The notes beneath the pieces were generated by a model. That model saw only the letters and a list, made by a program, of their open reading frames with translations. It was not told the DNA's origin and did no database searches. Both the position numbers and the translations under genes were made by a program. A DNA stretch of 64,000 nucleotides from NCBI RefSeq assembly GCF_008017805.1, contig NZ_VRTT01000019.1, forward strand, positions 44,814 to 108,813. Reading direction: 5' to 3'. Below, one piece after another: positions 7,015 to 16,735 of this stretch. The DNA is from Paenibacillus sp. N3.4 (GTDB lineage Bacteria > Bacillota > Bacilli > Paenibacillales > NBRC-103111). Position 1 is the first letter of the stretch. Each line of letters begins with the position of its first letter.

Positions 7015-9387
7015 ATGGGATATCAACAATCGAGGGTCAGAGAACTTTTCGACAAGGATTGGTTTTTTCACAAGGGTGACTTGCCGGTAAAATATGCTGT
7101 AAAAGCAGGGATGACGGGAGGTATTACGGACAGTGGAAAGCGGGAAGAAGGGGAATGGCTTGAAATCGCTTACGTTGACAGGGAGACAGCAGAAATAGCA
7201 ATTCCGAAGGATTGGAGCAGAGTAAATCTACCTCATGACTGGGTCGTGGAAGGGAATTTCGTGAACGACCCGAATCTCGGAAGCCGACCGGGCAGCCACG
7301 GCTATTTGCCGACGGGCGTCGGTTTTTACCGGAAAATGTTCGCTATTTCTTCGCAGGACTTTGGCAAGAAGATGAGCATTCATTTCGATGGGGTTATGGG
7401 TGTAAGCACTGTATGGCTAAACGGACATCTGCTAGGGACGCATGAGAGCGGATATACGGGTATTCATTATGATATTTCGGATGTTCTCCGTTACGGTGAT
7501 GAAGGCAATAATGTCATTGTGGTTAAGGTGGATGCCGCAAGGTATGAGGGCTGGTGGTATGAAGGCGGGGGCATTTACCGGCATACTTGGCTGCAGAAAA
7601 CGGATCGGATTCACGTAGCCCATTGGGGTACTTACGTGACAACGCCTCATGTTACGGAGCAGACAGCGGATGTTGTTATCCGCACCGTCTTGCAAAACGA
7701 ATACGAAGAAGTGCGGGAATGCGAACTCAAATCGACAATTGTGAATGCTGAAGGTGAAATTATCGCTTCCATCTCCGACAAGCTTAACATTTCATGGCTT
7801 GATCAGAGAGAGACCGAGCAGTTTTTATCCGTAAACAATCCCAAGCAGTGGTCCCCAGAGCATCCGCACATGTATAAACTGATTACGGAAGTGTCCATAG
7901 GCGGCGACATCGTTGATACGTATGAGTCGGCTTTCGGGATTCGTACGATTGCATTTACAAGAGACGGTTTTCTAATAAACGGAAAAACGACGCTGATTAA
8001 AGGCACCTGCAATCATCAGGATTTCGCAGGCGTCGGAGTTGCGCTGCCAGATCGGGTAATCGAATATAAGATTCAATTGCTGAAAGAAATGGGTTGCAAT
8101 GCGTACCGGAGCGCTCATCATCCGCCAACTCCGGAATTGCTCGATATTTGCGACAGACTGGGTATGATGGTCATCGATGAGAACCGCAAGCTGGATAGCT
8201 CGCCAAGCGGGATTGCCGATCTGCAGAGCATGATTTTGAGGGATCGCAATCATCCCTCGATTATCCTGTGGTGCATGGAAAACGAAGAGATACTGGAAGG
8301 AAAACGCATGGGCGCGCGAATACTTCGCTCGCTTCACAATGTTACTCGCAAACTGGATCCGACTCGACCTACACTTGCGGCTATGAATCACGGCTGGAAT
8401 GGTGAGGGATACAGTGAGCAAGTGGATATTGTAGGCTACAATTACGGTCAGAGAAATAATCAGGATATAACGGATCATCTGACCTACCCGTCACGAATCA
8501 TGATAGGAAGCGAGAGCGCTAGCAGCACAACGACCCGTGGCATCTACGAGATCGACAGGGAACATGGATATTGTCCAGCGTATGAAGGCCTATATATGCC
8601 TTCATGGTCATGTACGGTGGAGAAGGCTTGGAACGACCTTCTTGAACATCCATTTTTGACCGGCATTTTTCTTTGGACGGGTTTCGATTACAGGGGAGAA
8701 CCTTCCCCGTACAGATGGCCCTGCATTCATTCTCATTTTGGGATTATGGATATATGTGGATTTCCGAAAGATGTTTACTATTATCTCAAATCTGTCTGGA
8801 CGGAAGAGCCAATGGTTCATCTCTTGCCGCATTGGAATTGGGAAGGAAAAGTTGGCGAATGGGTGGATGTATGGGTATATACCAATGGTGATCGTGTAGA
8901 ACTTACGTTGAACGGACGAAGCCTTGGCGTTAAGCCAATGGTCAGAGCCGGACATTTGGAGTGGAAGGTCCCTTATGAACCTGGCGAGCTTGTCGCAACT
9001 GCCTACAAGGAAGGCGTTAATTTCGCTGTAAAAAAAGTTCGAACAGCTGGCACTCCATATATCATTCATATGGAGCCTGATCGAATGGAGATTCATGCAG
9101 ATGGAATGGACGTAGCCCTAGTTAAAGTATCGATTCGTGATGAGCGCGGCTGTGTTGTTCCAATCGCAGATCATGAAGTGGTTTTTGCTGTGGAGGGAGC
9201 CGGAAAAATTTTGGGAGTTGGAAATGGCAATCCTAGCAGCCATGAGCCAGACAAAGCAAATCGTCGTCGAGTCTTTAACGGGTATTGTCTTGTATTAATT
9301 CAAGCTGGGGCGATTTCCGGAGAGATTACCGTAACTGGAACATCGGTTGGGCTGAGCTCGACGAAGTTAATGTTGAAAGCTCGTTAA
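7015..9387 (+). CDS. Glycoside hydrolase family 2 protein (beta-galactosidase/beta-glucuronidase type)
   Basis: 790 aa without signal peptide, so cytoplasmic and acting on imported oligosaccharides. Order of domains: N-terminal jelly-roll sugar-binding domain (about 50-230; LPHDWVVEGNF is the classic GH2 motif), Ig-like middle domain (about 235-330), TIM-barrel (about 330-610) and C-terminal Ig-like domains (about 620-790). In the barrel the acid/base is E424 in WCMENEE. The nucleophile is probably E500 in IGSESAS, and FLWTGFDYRGEP is a further family motif. The ATG at 7015 follows AAGGAAGAGGCGG. It heads an operon with an esterase, GH95 and a cupin. The exact substrate (galactoside, glucuronide or another) cannot be told. 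Confidence 0.88.
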   Translation: MGYQQSRVRELFDKDWFFHKGDLPVKYAVKAGMTGGITDSGKREEGEWLEIAYVDRETAEIAIPKDWSRVNLPHDWVVEGNFVNDPNLGSRPGSHGYLPTGVGFYRKMFAISSQDFGKKMSIHFDGVMGVSTVWLNGHLLGTHESGYTGIHYDISDVLRYGDEGNNVIVVKVDAARYEGWWYEGGGIYRHTWLQKTDRIHVAHWGTYVTTPHVTEQTADVVIRTVLQNEYEEVRECELKSTIVNAEGEIIASISDKLNISWLDQRETEQFLSVNNPKQWSPEHPHMYKLITEVSIGGDIVDTYESAFGIRTIAFTRDGFLINGKTTLIKGTCNHQDFAGVGVALPDRVIEYKIQLLKEMGCNAYRSAHHPPTPELLDICDRLGMMVIDENRKLDSSPSGIADLQSMILRDRNHPSIILWCMENEEILEGKRMGARILRSLHNVTRKLDPTRPTLAAMNHGWNGEGYSEQVDIVGYNYGQRNNQDITDHLTYPSRIMIGSESASSTTTRGIYEIDREHGYCPAYEGLYMPSWSCTVEKAWNDLLEHPFLTGIFLWTGFDYRGEPSPYRWPCIHSHFGIMDICGFPKDVYYYLKSVWTEEPMVHLLPHWNWEGKVGEWVDVWVYTNGDRVELTLNGRSLGVKPMVRAGHLEWKVPYEPGELVATAYKEGVNFAVKKVRTAGTPYIIHMEPDRMEIHADGMDVALVKVSIRDERGCVVPIADHEVVFAVEGAGKILGVGNGNPSSHEPDKANRRRVFNGYCLVLIQAGAISGEITVTGTSVGLSSTKLMLKAR

Positions 9388-9416
9388 TAAGATTACGCAG
9401 GGGAAGGGGAGATCGA

Positions 9417-10598
9417 ATGGAACCTAATAAACGGAACGACAGTAATCATTCTCTGCCATGGAATCTTGCAACCCTTTATCAATCGCCCAGGGTGTTTCCT
9501 GTTCCTGACATGGACGAAGGCGATATAAAGGGGATATTTTATGAAGGTCTGTCTTATCAAGGACGGGCAACTCGCATTTTTGCCTATTACGCGATACCCG
9601 AGTCAACTTTGGATGCCAAGGTCCCTGGAATAGTCTTAGTGCATGGAGGAGGAGGCACGGCATTCAAAGAATGGGTGCGGATGTGGGTGGATAGGGGATA
9701 TGCAGCTATTGCTATGGATCTTGAAGGGCACGTGGCTACCCTGAAGAATAGTGATGGCGTATGGTCAGGACACGATTGGAGCGGTCCGTCCCGGCATGGA
9801 GAATTCGCGGACTTCGCGCTGCCAATGGAAGATCAATGGATGTATCATGCTGTTGCCGATGTTATTCTTGCCCACTCTTTTCTGCGTTCCTTCGATATCC
9901 TTGACAAAGATAAAATCGGTGTTAACGGAATTTCATGGGGAGGAATCGTCGCCAGTCTCGTTGCTGGAGTGGATAACCGGTTATCGTTTGCCATACCTGT
10001 CTATGGATGTGGATATTTATTCGAGGCAAATAATCAATATGGTGAAAGTTTTGCCAAGATGCCCCCTGAGTATGCCCGTAAGACGAAACAATTATGGGAC
10101 CCGTCGGCCTATTTCGATCGTATTTCAATTCCGATGCTTTGGGTAAACTGGAGCCACGATCCTCATTTTCCGCTTCACTTGTTCAGCAGGTCGTATCAAG
10201 CGGCGCAGAGGTGTGTGAATCAATCGAGTCTCAGCATTCACTTCGGTCTGAGACATTCGCATAAAGCGGGATGGAAGCCGCAAGAAATTTATGTGTTCGC
10301 GGATCAAATAACGCGTGAAGGTCAAGCGCTGCCTCAGGTTTTGCGGCAAGAGGTTAACGAGACTCATGTAAAAGTTGAGTTTACTTCAGAACTTCCCGTG
10401 ATGAAGGCTGAACTGTGCTATTCTTTCGACACATCAAACTGGTTTGAGGTGGAGTGGTTCAACAAACCAGCATACATCGATAGCGACTTTAATCACATTC
10501 ATGCCATCCTAGAAGATGGAACCTGCGCTTATTTTATTCAAATCACTGATGAACGTGGATGTTTAGTGAGTTCGCCGATTCAGTGTGTTTCTTTCTAA
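9417..10598 (+). CDS. Alpha/beta hydrolase, probable carbohydrate esterase-like
   Basis: 393 aa, cytoplasmic. The start ATG 9417 has GGGAAGGGGAG just upstream and lies 30 bases after the GH2 stop. The oxyanion-region motif LVHGGGGTAFKEW, the nucleophile elbow GISWGG (S173) and a late histidine region (FGLRHSH) give a plausible catalytic triad of the prolyl oligopeptidase/acetyl xylan esterase kind. A beta-rich C-terminal section of about 70 residues follows. In this operon the likely job is removal of acetyl or other acyl groups from a fucose- or galactose-containing glycan before GH2 and GH95 act. That substrate is inferred from context only. Confidence 0.7.
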   Translation: MEPNKRNDSNHSLPWNLATLYQSPRVFPVPDMDEGDIKGIFYEGLSYQGRATRIFAYYAIPESTLDAKVPGIVLVHGGGGTAFKEWVRMWVDRGYAAIAMDLEGHVATLKNSDGVWSGHDWSGPSRHGEFADFALPMEDQWMYHAVADVILAHSFLRSFDILDKDKIGVNGISWGGIVASLVAGVDNRLSFAIPVYGCGYLFEANNQYGESFAKMPPEYARKTKQLWDPSAYFDRISIPMLWVNWSHDPHFPLHLFSRSYQAAQRCVNQSSLSIHFGLRHSHKAGWKPQEIYVFADQITREGQALPQVLRQEVNETHVKVEFTSELPVMKAELCYSFDTSNWFEVEWFNKPAYIDSDFNHIHAILEDGTCAYFIQITDERGCLVSSPIQCVSF

Positions 10599-10642
10599 GG
10601 AAGAGGGTCTTTATGCATATAGACAAGGGAGGGGCCGAATAC

Positions 10643-13018
10643 ATGAATACGAAACATCTCATCTCCATGAACTATCCAGCGTCTTGGTGGCGTTCTTTGT
10701 GGAGGGAAGCACTGCCTTCCGGTAACGGAAGGATGGGTGCGGCTGTCTATGGAGGGGTTTATGAAGAGACGATTTTGCTCAACCATGAAAACCTGTGGTG
10801 GGGCGGTGTAACCTTGCCATTGCCGGATGTTAGCGATCGATTGCCAGAGGTGCGTCGCTTGCTGAATGAAGGTCAAGCATCCGAGGCTGACAAATTGCTG
10901 CCTGATTCTCTTAAAGAGCAGGGCTACAGTCCCAAGCTGGCATTCCCGCTTCCGTTAGGAGATCTGAAAATATTCATGCCTCTTTGCCAAGCATTTCGTT
11001 CCTACAAGCGATCGCTTCAGATGGAGACGGGGGAAGTTTCGGTAGTGTGGACAGACGGAGACACCAAGTATGAGCGGAGGCTGTTTGTATCCCGAACAGA
11101 TGATACAGTCGTGTTAGAAATTCGTAAATCGGGTCCGCAAACCATTGAAGCGAGGTTATGCATGCAGCTTCATGATCAACGAGACTTTCGGAAACCAGGC
11201 ATTGTGTTTCCCGACTCCGAGGAAATGAAGTGTACCGGAGATACGATCTATTATGCAGCGCAAAATACGGATGGGAACGATTTCGGCGGTGTGGCTCGCG
11301 TCATCAACCGGGGCGGACAAACCGGAGTTGGGCATGCTGGTTTAACTGTGAAGGAAGCGGATTCTGTTCTGGTCATTGTCAAGCTATTTACTCATGGGAA
11401 AAGGAACAATGAATGGCGCAGATTAAAAGAGGAGCTGAGCTTCCTTCCTTCTTGTTATGAATCTTTGCTTTCCAGACACGTAACAGAGCATGGACGCTTG
11501 TTTAGGTCGATGGAGTTTGACTTATATGCGGCTTCACGGGAGTTATCCAATGAGGAACTTCTGTTGCAAGCCTATCAAGGGGAGACACCGGATGCTCTTA
11601 TGGAGAAAATGTGGGCATACGGACGATATTTGCTGATCTCTAGTTCACGTGCAGAGGGTCAGCCCTGCCATTTATACGGCTTGTGGTGCGGTGATTATGA
11701 TGCAGTGTGGGCGTTTCACATGGTTAATGAAAACCTGCAAATGATCTATTGGCAGGCATTGTCAGGCAACATGACTGAACTGCTGCTTGCGGTTTTTAAC
11801 TACATGGAAACGCTGATGGAGGATTTCCGTGTCAACGCAAGACGGCTATACGGCTGTCGGGGAATCTTTATCCCCGCTCCAAGCGTGCCCGGCTCGGGGC
11901 TTTTAAAGCATACCTCTTCGCACATCATTCATTGGACCGGAGGGGCAGGGTGGGTTAGCCAACATTATTATGATTATTATTTGCATACCGGTGATATGGA
12001 ATTTCTGCAAGATCGGGCTCTGCCGTTCATGCGAGAAGCTGTTTTATTTTATGAAGACTTTTTTACGATGGATGAAGACGGATATTTGATGAGTTCCCCG
12101 TCCAATTCACCAGAGAATACACCCGGGAATTATTGGAAAGGACCTGGTATGTCGATGGGCACGACCATGAATGCGACGATGGACTTTGCGATTGCCAAGG
12201 AACTGCTGACACACCTCATTGAAGGGGCCCAGTCTGCTGGGATGTACACGGAAGACATTCCGAGATGGCGGGAGATGCTTGATCGAATTCCGCCATATCA
12301 GATCACCGAAGATGGAGCTGTCAGAGAATGGATGCATCCCTTCTTTGAAGATAATGACCATCACCGTCACGAATCCCATGTATACCCTGTGTTTCCAGGC
12401 AACGAGGTGTCACGGGACAAAGATCCTGTTCTCTTCAAAGCCTTCGTCAAATCGATCGAGAAACGTTTGGTTATTGGACTTAAAGAACAGTCGGGTTGGT
12501 CGCTTGCGCATATGGCGAACAATTACGCCCGTATGGGCCAAGGCGATTCAGCTCTTGCATGTCTGGAGACTTTGAGCCGCTCTTGTGTCATGAACAATCT
12601 GATTACCCTGCATAATGACTGGCGTAGTATGGGAATCGGTGTCGATATGGATTGGGCGCCCGTGCAGATCGATGCGAATATGGGCTGGACTTCAGCCATC
12701 CAGGAGATGCTGCTCTTTTCAATTCCTGGGGAGCTTTATATTTTGCCTGCGCTGCCTACCCGATGGAAGAAAGGAACAGCGGGCCCGCTGTTAGCACGTG
12801 GCGGTGTCGAGTGCACGTTAGATTGGGATGAGTCTGAAGAGAGGCTTGATATTTCACTGCGTTCAACGAAAGGCAGCCAACTAATTGATCTTATTTTACC
12901 TGAAGCAGCCGTTGGTCTAAAGGGCAGCACTGTCAAATTTCAATCAAGGTTAAGGCAAGTATCGCTTTCAGAGGATTTGCTTCATTGGTCTGTCATATGG
13001 AAGAGGGAGCTCGTATGA
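10643..13018 (+). CDS. Glycoside hydrolase family 95-type protein (alpha-L-fucosidase/galactosidase family)
   Basis: 791 aa from ATG 10643, which follows GGGAGGGGCC; an in-frame ATG at 10613 also has a site (AAGAGGG). The N-terminal super-sandwich region opens with REALPSGNGRMGAAVYGG and ETILLNHENLWWGG, both classic for GH95. The (alpha/alpha)6 barrel has SPSNSPENTPG and the C-terminal catalytic-region motif QIDANMGWTSAIQEMLL, where the family usually has QIDGNFG. No signal peptide, so it is intracellular. GH95 enzymes invert alpha-1,2-L-fucosides or L-galactosides. It sits in an operon with GH2 and an esterase, suggesting stepwise breakdown of an imported side chain. The altered N-F-G-G positions may mean a shifted specificity. 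Confidence 0.85.
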   Translation: MNTKHLISMNYPASWWRSLWREALPSGNGRMGAAVYGGVYEETILLNHENLWWGGVTLPLPDVSDRLPEVRRLLNEGQASEADKLLPDSLKEQGYSPKLAFPLPLGDLKIFMPLCQAFRSYKRSLQMETGEVSVVWTDGDTKYERRLFVSRTDDTVVLEIRKSGPQTIEARLCMQLHDQRDFRKPGIVFPDSEEMKCTGDTIYYAAQNTDGNDFGGVARVINRGGQTGVGHAGLTVKEADSVLVIVKLFTHGKRNNEWRRLKEELSFLPSCYESLLSRHVTEHGRLFRSMEFDLYAASRELSNEELLLQAYQGETPDALMEKMWAYGRYLLISSSRAEGQPCHLYGLWCGDYDAVWAFHMVNENLQMIYWQALSGNMTELLLAVFNYMETLMEDFRVNARRLYGCRGIFIPAPSVPGSGLLKHTSSHIIHWTGGAGWVSQHYYDYYLHTGDMEFLQDRALPFMREAVLFYEDFFTMDEDGYLMSSPSNSPENTPGNYWKGPGMSMGTTMNATMDFAIAKELLTHLIEGAQSAGMYTEDIPRWREMLDRIPPYQITEDGAVREWMHPFFEDNDHHRHESHVYPVFPGNEVSRDKDPVLFKAFVKSIEKRLVIGLKEQSGWSLAHMANNYARMGQGDSALACLETLSRSCVMNNLITLHNDWRSMGIGVDMDWAPVQIDANMGWTSAIQEMLLFSIPGELYILPALPTRWKKGTAGPLLARGGVECTLDWDESEERLDISLRSTKGSQLIDLILPEAAVGLKGSTVKFQSRLRQVSLSEDLLHWSVIWKRELV

Positions 13019-13127
13019 AAGCAATATTAGCAGGAATGGGAGCATAAGGCGATTCGGGCAGCAACGAGTTGAAAACAGTTGATAGAAGTCGAAGGCAAAA
13101 AAATGAATGAGAACGGAGTGTGCAGGA

Positions 13128-13481
13128 ATGGATGTTCGAAGCTTTCTTGAAGCGGATCTGGCATACGGACCTAGCCATGGGGGGGAAGGAGGGGTGCGGA
13201 GCGTCCGACTCTACAGTCAGAAGGATTATGAGTCTCCACTGCGATTTTTGTACTACATAGAAATTCCGCCAGGCGCTTCGATCGGATATCACAAGCACAA
13301 GGATGATGAAGAAATGTATATCCTACTGGCAGGCCGCGGACTGATGACGGTTGATGGTGAAACCAAGGAGGTCAAAGCGGGTGATACAATCTTGAACAAG
13401 CCTTTTGGAAGTCACGGGTTACAGAATCATACAAATCAGGATATTAAGCTCCTTGTCTATGAATCAGCTCTTTGTAAATGA
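13128..13481 (+). CDS. Small cupin protein
   Basis: 117 aa from ATG 13128 with ACGGAG upstream; an earlier in-frame ATG at 13107 has only a weak site. A single cupin-2 domain is clear. Motif 1 GYHKHKDDEEMYILLAGRG carries the metal ligands H, H and E; motif 2 region is FGSHGLQN. Such stand-alone cupins in sugar operons are often sugar epimerase/isomerase-like or ligand-binding proteins. Between the GH95 stop and this gene an ATG overlapping the GH95 stop opens only ten codons (13015-13047) and then a stop; it may be the relic of another gene. It is the last gene of the GH2 operon. Confidence 0.75.
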   Translation: MDVRSFLEADLAYGPSHGGEGGVRSVRLYSQKDYESPLRFLYYIEIPPGASIGYHKHKDDEEMYILLAGRGLMTVDGETKEVKAGDTILNKPFGSHGLQNHTNQDIKLLVYESALCK

Positions 13482-13714
13482 GGATGAGGGGATATATTTG
13501 AAAAAACTGTATTTGTGCAATCAGCAAGTAAAATAACACATAGGATCGTAAATAAACATAACCAGAGGCCTTCCCATTGGGCGTATACTTAAAAATAGGT
13601 CTACATAGGTATGAGGTCTGTGATAAAATATGCAGAGCAGGACCGGTGGAAAGTAGATTCATTTTTGGTTCATATATGGTGATTTGCATGTTCTAAAAAA
13701 GGAGTGCACACGGA

Positions 13715-14740
13715 ATGAAACAGATCCTCATTGTAGATGACGAACCGATGGTTCGAATGGGTTTGGCCCAGCTAGTCAGGCAGTGCAACCCTTTATTTCG
13801 CACGGTCGTCGCGGCTAATGGTGCGGAGGCTCTGGAGCAAATCAACAAGCAGCGTCCGGATATGCTGTTGACGGATATCCAGATGCCGAAGATGGACGGA
13901 CTGGAATTGTGCAAACAGGTTCAGTCCATGAATGTGAATGTTCCTGTCGTAGTCATATCTGGCTACGATGATTTTTCCTATGCACAAAAGTGTCTCACCT
14001 ATGGCGTTAAAGAATATTTGTTGAAACCGCTTACGGAGCATGAGTTATACCCCGTTCTGCACAAACTTTTGTCGCAGCAGGATCATTCCGTGCCTATCTC
14101 TTTTTTAAAAGTGGAGGAATGGCTGGAGCGCGTCGAATCGACGATCTGGTCGGCGGATTTGGAAGCGCTAAATGGACTTATGAATGACTGGAAGCATGGG
14201 GATCTGACCAAAGGGATCCAAATTGAGCAGCTAGAATGGATTATTGCGGACGGGCTGAAAATTTTGGTTAAAAAGCTTAACGCACACGGGATGGCGACAT
14301 TTACGATCATTCCTTCACCCAATCAGTTGAATAACGTTCCTGGTGCGATCGCTTATTTGCAGTCGCAAATCGTTCACTTATATAATCAGCTTTTCCACTG
14401 GCGAGGCGGCAATCAGAAAAGCTTGTTCGAGGAAGCAAAAACATACATTGACAATCACATTTCGGAAGAGCTTAGCCTGGAGGAAGTCGCTGAGAAAATG
14501 GGGCTTGCACCGACCTATTTCAGTTATATATTCAAAAAAATGACGAATGAAACGTTCGTTCAGTATAGAATGAAAAAACGGATTGAGATGGCAAAAAGGC
14601 TCCTCGAAATGCCTCATTATAAAGTCGTTGATGTGGGTGTGACCATCGGATATCAAAATTATCCGTATTTCACGAAAATATTTAAAAAGATGACCGGCTG
14701 CTCACCAACCGAATACCGCAGTATGTTGGGGATCAAATGA
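13715..14740 (+). CDS. Response regulator, REC plus AraC output (YesN type)
   Basis: 341 aa. The receiver domain occupies residues 1-120, with acidic pair DDEP, phospho-acceptor aspartate in LLTDIQMPKMDG, and the conserved lysine in LLKPLTEHE. After a variable linker the AraC domain (about 235-341) has LEEVAEKMGLAPTYFSYIF and VGVTIGYQNYPYFTKIF. It overlaps the downstream sensor kinase by ATGA (14737-14740), and the sugar importer genes follow after a terminator. This is the standard Paenibacillus arrangement where YesM/YesN-type pairs control the neighbouring ABC transporter. A good ribosome site (AAAGGAG) precedes it. Confidence 0.9.
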   Translation: MKQILIVDDEPMVRMGLAQLVRQCNPLFRTVVAANGAEALEQINKQRPDMLLTDIQMPKMDGLELCKQVQSMNVNVPVVVISGYDDFSYAQKCLTYGVKEYLLKPLTEHELYPVLHKLLSQQDHSVPISFLKVEEWLERVESTIWSADLEALNGLMNDWKHGDLTKGIQIEQLEWIIADGLKILVKKLNAHGMATFTIIPSPNQLNNVPGAIAYLQSQIVHLYNQLFHWRGGNQKSLFEEAKTYIDNHISEELSLEEVAEKMGLAPTYFSYIFKKMTNETFVQYRMKKRIEMAKRLLEMPHYKVVDVGVTIGYQNYPYFTKIFKKMTGCSPTEYRSMLGIK

Positions 14741-16551
14741 TAAGGTCCAGCTTAGCGGCGAGAATGTTCGCATATTTCATTATTGTTATCGTCATTTCTT
14801 CATCTATTGTAGGCTTCGTACTCTACTTGCAGTCTTCTAAAGAGGTGGACAAGCAAACAAACGAGCTCTTGACGCAAATCGTCGATAACGCGATGAATCA
14901 TACCGACATGTATTTGAAGAAATACGATCGAGCTACTTTGTCCATGTTGACTTCGACGAATGTGAAGGATTTTTTGAACCTGGACAACAACAACTTTGTC
15001 TCATATTTTTTGTCGATCAGACCCATGAAAGAGAAGGTGATACAGCCCATTTTCATCAATAATCCCGAAATCAGCATGGTTTATTTGATAGGCTATAATG
15101 GCCTAAGCGTTTATGACTATAACAAAGAAATGACGGATTTCAGTCAATCGTTGTTACTGGAAAAACTGGAATCTTTAAAGGGGATTACGAATAACGACGG
15201 AAAATTGACGATTATGGACTGGAGTTTTTTGGATGGAAAGCTAGCCTTAACGCGTAAAATATCCGACCGCCAGACTTCGAAAGTATTCAAAGGGATCCTT
15301 GGCATTGAGTTAAACATCGAAGAGCTTACTTCGCTATGGAAGGGGATTCACCTTGGTGAAACTGGTTATTTTTACATTGTTAACGATAAGGGGAAAATTG
15401 TGTACCACCCGAAATCCGAAATGATCGGTACGCATGTGAACGATAAACTGTTGACGAAGTTAAAAGAAAACCAAAATCAGATTTTTAATTACAAAGAAGA
15501 TGTCGAAAGAGTGCACTTTAATCGCAGATCCGATTATTCGGGTTGGACACTGGTCGCCTCCATGCCTCTGGATGAACTCCGAGCACCTGTGTTGAATATT
15601 AGAAAAACCACACTCTACACCTGCGCGATTGCATTATTAGTTGCTTTGCTTCTTGCCTACCAGTTTGGCCAGTCTATTATTCGGCCCATCAAATTGTTGG
15701 TGAGCGGGATGCGCAGAACGGAAAAGGGCGACTGGACCCACGTAGCGATCAGTGGCAGGACAGACGAGATGGACCGCCTGATTGTTAGCTATAATATGAT
15801 GGTTTCCCGATTACAGGAGTTGATGGAGCAAGTCTATGCCGAAGAGCTGAAGAATAAGGAGTACCTGCTTAAAAGGCAGGCCGCCGAATTCCAAGCCCTG
15901 CAGTTGCAAATCAATCCACACTTTCTGTACAACACATTGGAAACGATTGTATGTTATGCTGTCGTTCAAGATTCTCAGGAGATTAAGGAGATTGTCCGAT
16001 CCCTCTCCTATATGCTTCGCTACTCGGTACGAGCCGACTTGGAGGAAATTACGGTAGCCAATGAACTGAAGCACGTGATGCACTTTATGAACATTATGAA
16101 TTATAGGCTAGGTCACACGTTTGAAGTTGAGGTTCTAATTCCTCCAGAGCTTTTGTTGAAAAAAATGGTGCGGCTGTCCTTGCAGCCTTTGGTAGAGAAT
16201 GTGTTTAAGCATGCTTTTCCCGACGGGATCGAGAGTCATCATCGGATCATCATCGATGCGTTCGTGGATCATGACGACTTCGTTGTGACCGTTACCGATA
16301 ACGGCATCGGTATTCCCCCTGACAGGCTTAACCAGCTTCAGACGAGGCTGACAGCGCAACAGACCCAAATCGGCTTGCCAGAACGCGAGCAACGTGAAGG
16401 GGGCATCGGTCTAGTGAATGTACACAGCCGTATTCAAATCGTATTTGGCGAGAAGTACGGACTCGCTGTTTCCAACAATGAGTTTGATACGGGCACGAAG
16501 TTTATATTACGAATGCCTAGCAAGAATGACGAAGTGGGCTTGCTTCTCTGA
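14737..16551 (+). CDS. Sensor histidine kinase (YesM/LytS-related)
   Basis: 604 aa. A first membrane segment (about 10-30) and a second (about 288-308) bracket a ~255-residue extracellular dCache-like sensor domain, with GYFYIVNDKGKIVYHPKS as its typical motif. Then follow HAMP (about 310-365), the His_kinase motif INPHFLYNTLETIV with the phospho-histidine, and HATPase_c with N-box LVENVFKHAF and DNGIG. It likely detects an extracellular glycan fragment and phosphorylates the regulator it overlaps. Direct ligand contact or contact through the binding protein encoded downstream are both possible. Confidence 0.9.
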   Translation: MIRSSLAARMFAYFIIVIVISSSIVGFVLYLQSSKEVDKQTNELLTQIVDNAMNHTDMYLKKYDRATLSMLTSTNVKDFLNLDNNNFVSYFLSIRPMKEKVIQPIFINNPEISMVYLIGYNGLSVYDYNKEMTDFSQSLLLEKLESLKGITNNDGKLTIMDWSFLDGKLALTRKISDRQTSKVFKGILGIELNIEELTSLWKGIHLGETGYFYIVNDKGKIVYHPKSEMIGTHVNDKLLTKLKENQNQIFNYKEDVERVHFNRRSDYSGWTLVASMPLDELRAPVLNIRKTTLYTCAIALLVALLLAYQFGQSIIRPIKLLVSGMRRTEKGDWTHVAISGRTDEMDRLIVSYNMMVSRLQELMEQVYAEELKNKEYLLKRQAAEFQALQLQINPHFLYNTLETIVCYAVVQDSQEIKEIVRSLSYMLRYSVRADLEEITVANELKHVMHFMNIMNYRLGHTFEVEVLIPPELLLKKMVRLSLQPLVENVFKHAFPDGIESHHRIIIDAFVDHDDFVVTVTDNGIGIPPDRLNQLQTRLTAQQTQIGLPEREQREGGIGLVNVHSRIQIVFGEKYGLAVSNNEFDTGTKFILRMPSKNDEVGLLL

Positions 16552-16567
16552 TTTCGCAATAAGTTAC

Positions 16568-16618
16568 AAAAATAATGGAACGACTGCACCTGGTACAGTT
16601 GTTTTCATTATTTTTTTT
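16568..16618 (+). terminator. Rho-independent terminator after the kinase gene
   Basis: An outer stem AAAATAATG / CATTATTTT encloses an inner stem AACGACTG / CAGTTGTT, followed by a run of eight T. It separates the regulator operon from the importer operon. A weak promoter for the latter, TTGTTG (16648-16653) and TAGTAT (16672-16677), lies just after it. Confidence 0.85.
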
Positions 16619-16735
16619 GGGCTGATTGGTAGGCAAGTACCATAATTTTGTTGAATATGTGCTTAAAAAACTAGTATGCTCTCTCTTCTTCAAAAAACTA
16701 TCATGAAGATAACAAATGAGAGGAGGAGGTTTGGT

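Noticed and set aside
7972..8478. 168-codon open frame on the minus strand inside GH2
   Set aside because: It is antisense to a clear GH2 barrel sequence, has no ribosome site and shows no family motif.
13015..13047. ATG overlapping the GH95 stop as a separate small gene
   Set aside because: Only ten codons, followed by further stops; at most a relic.
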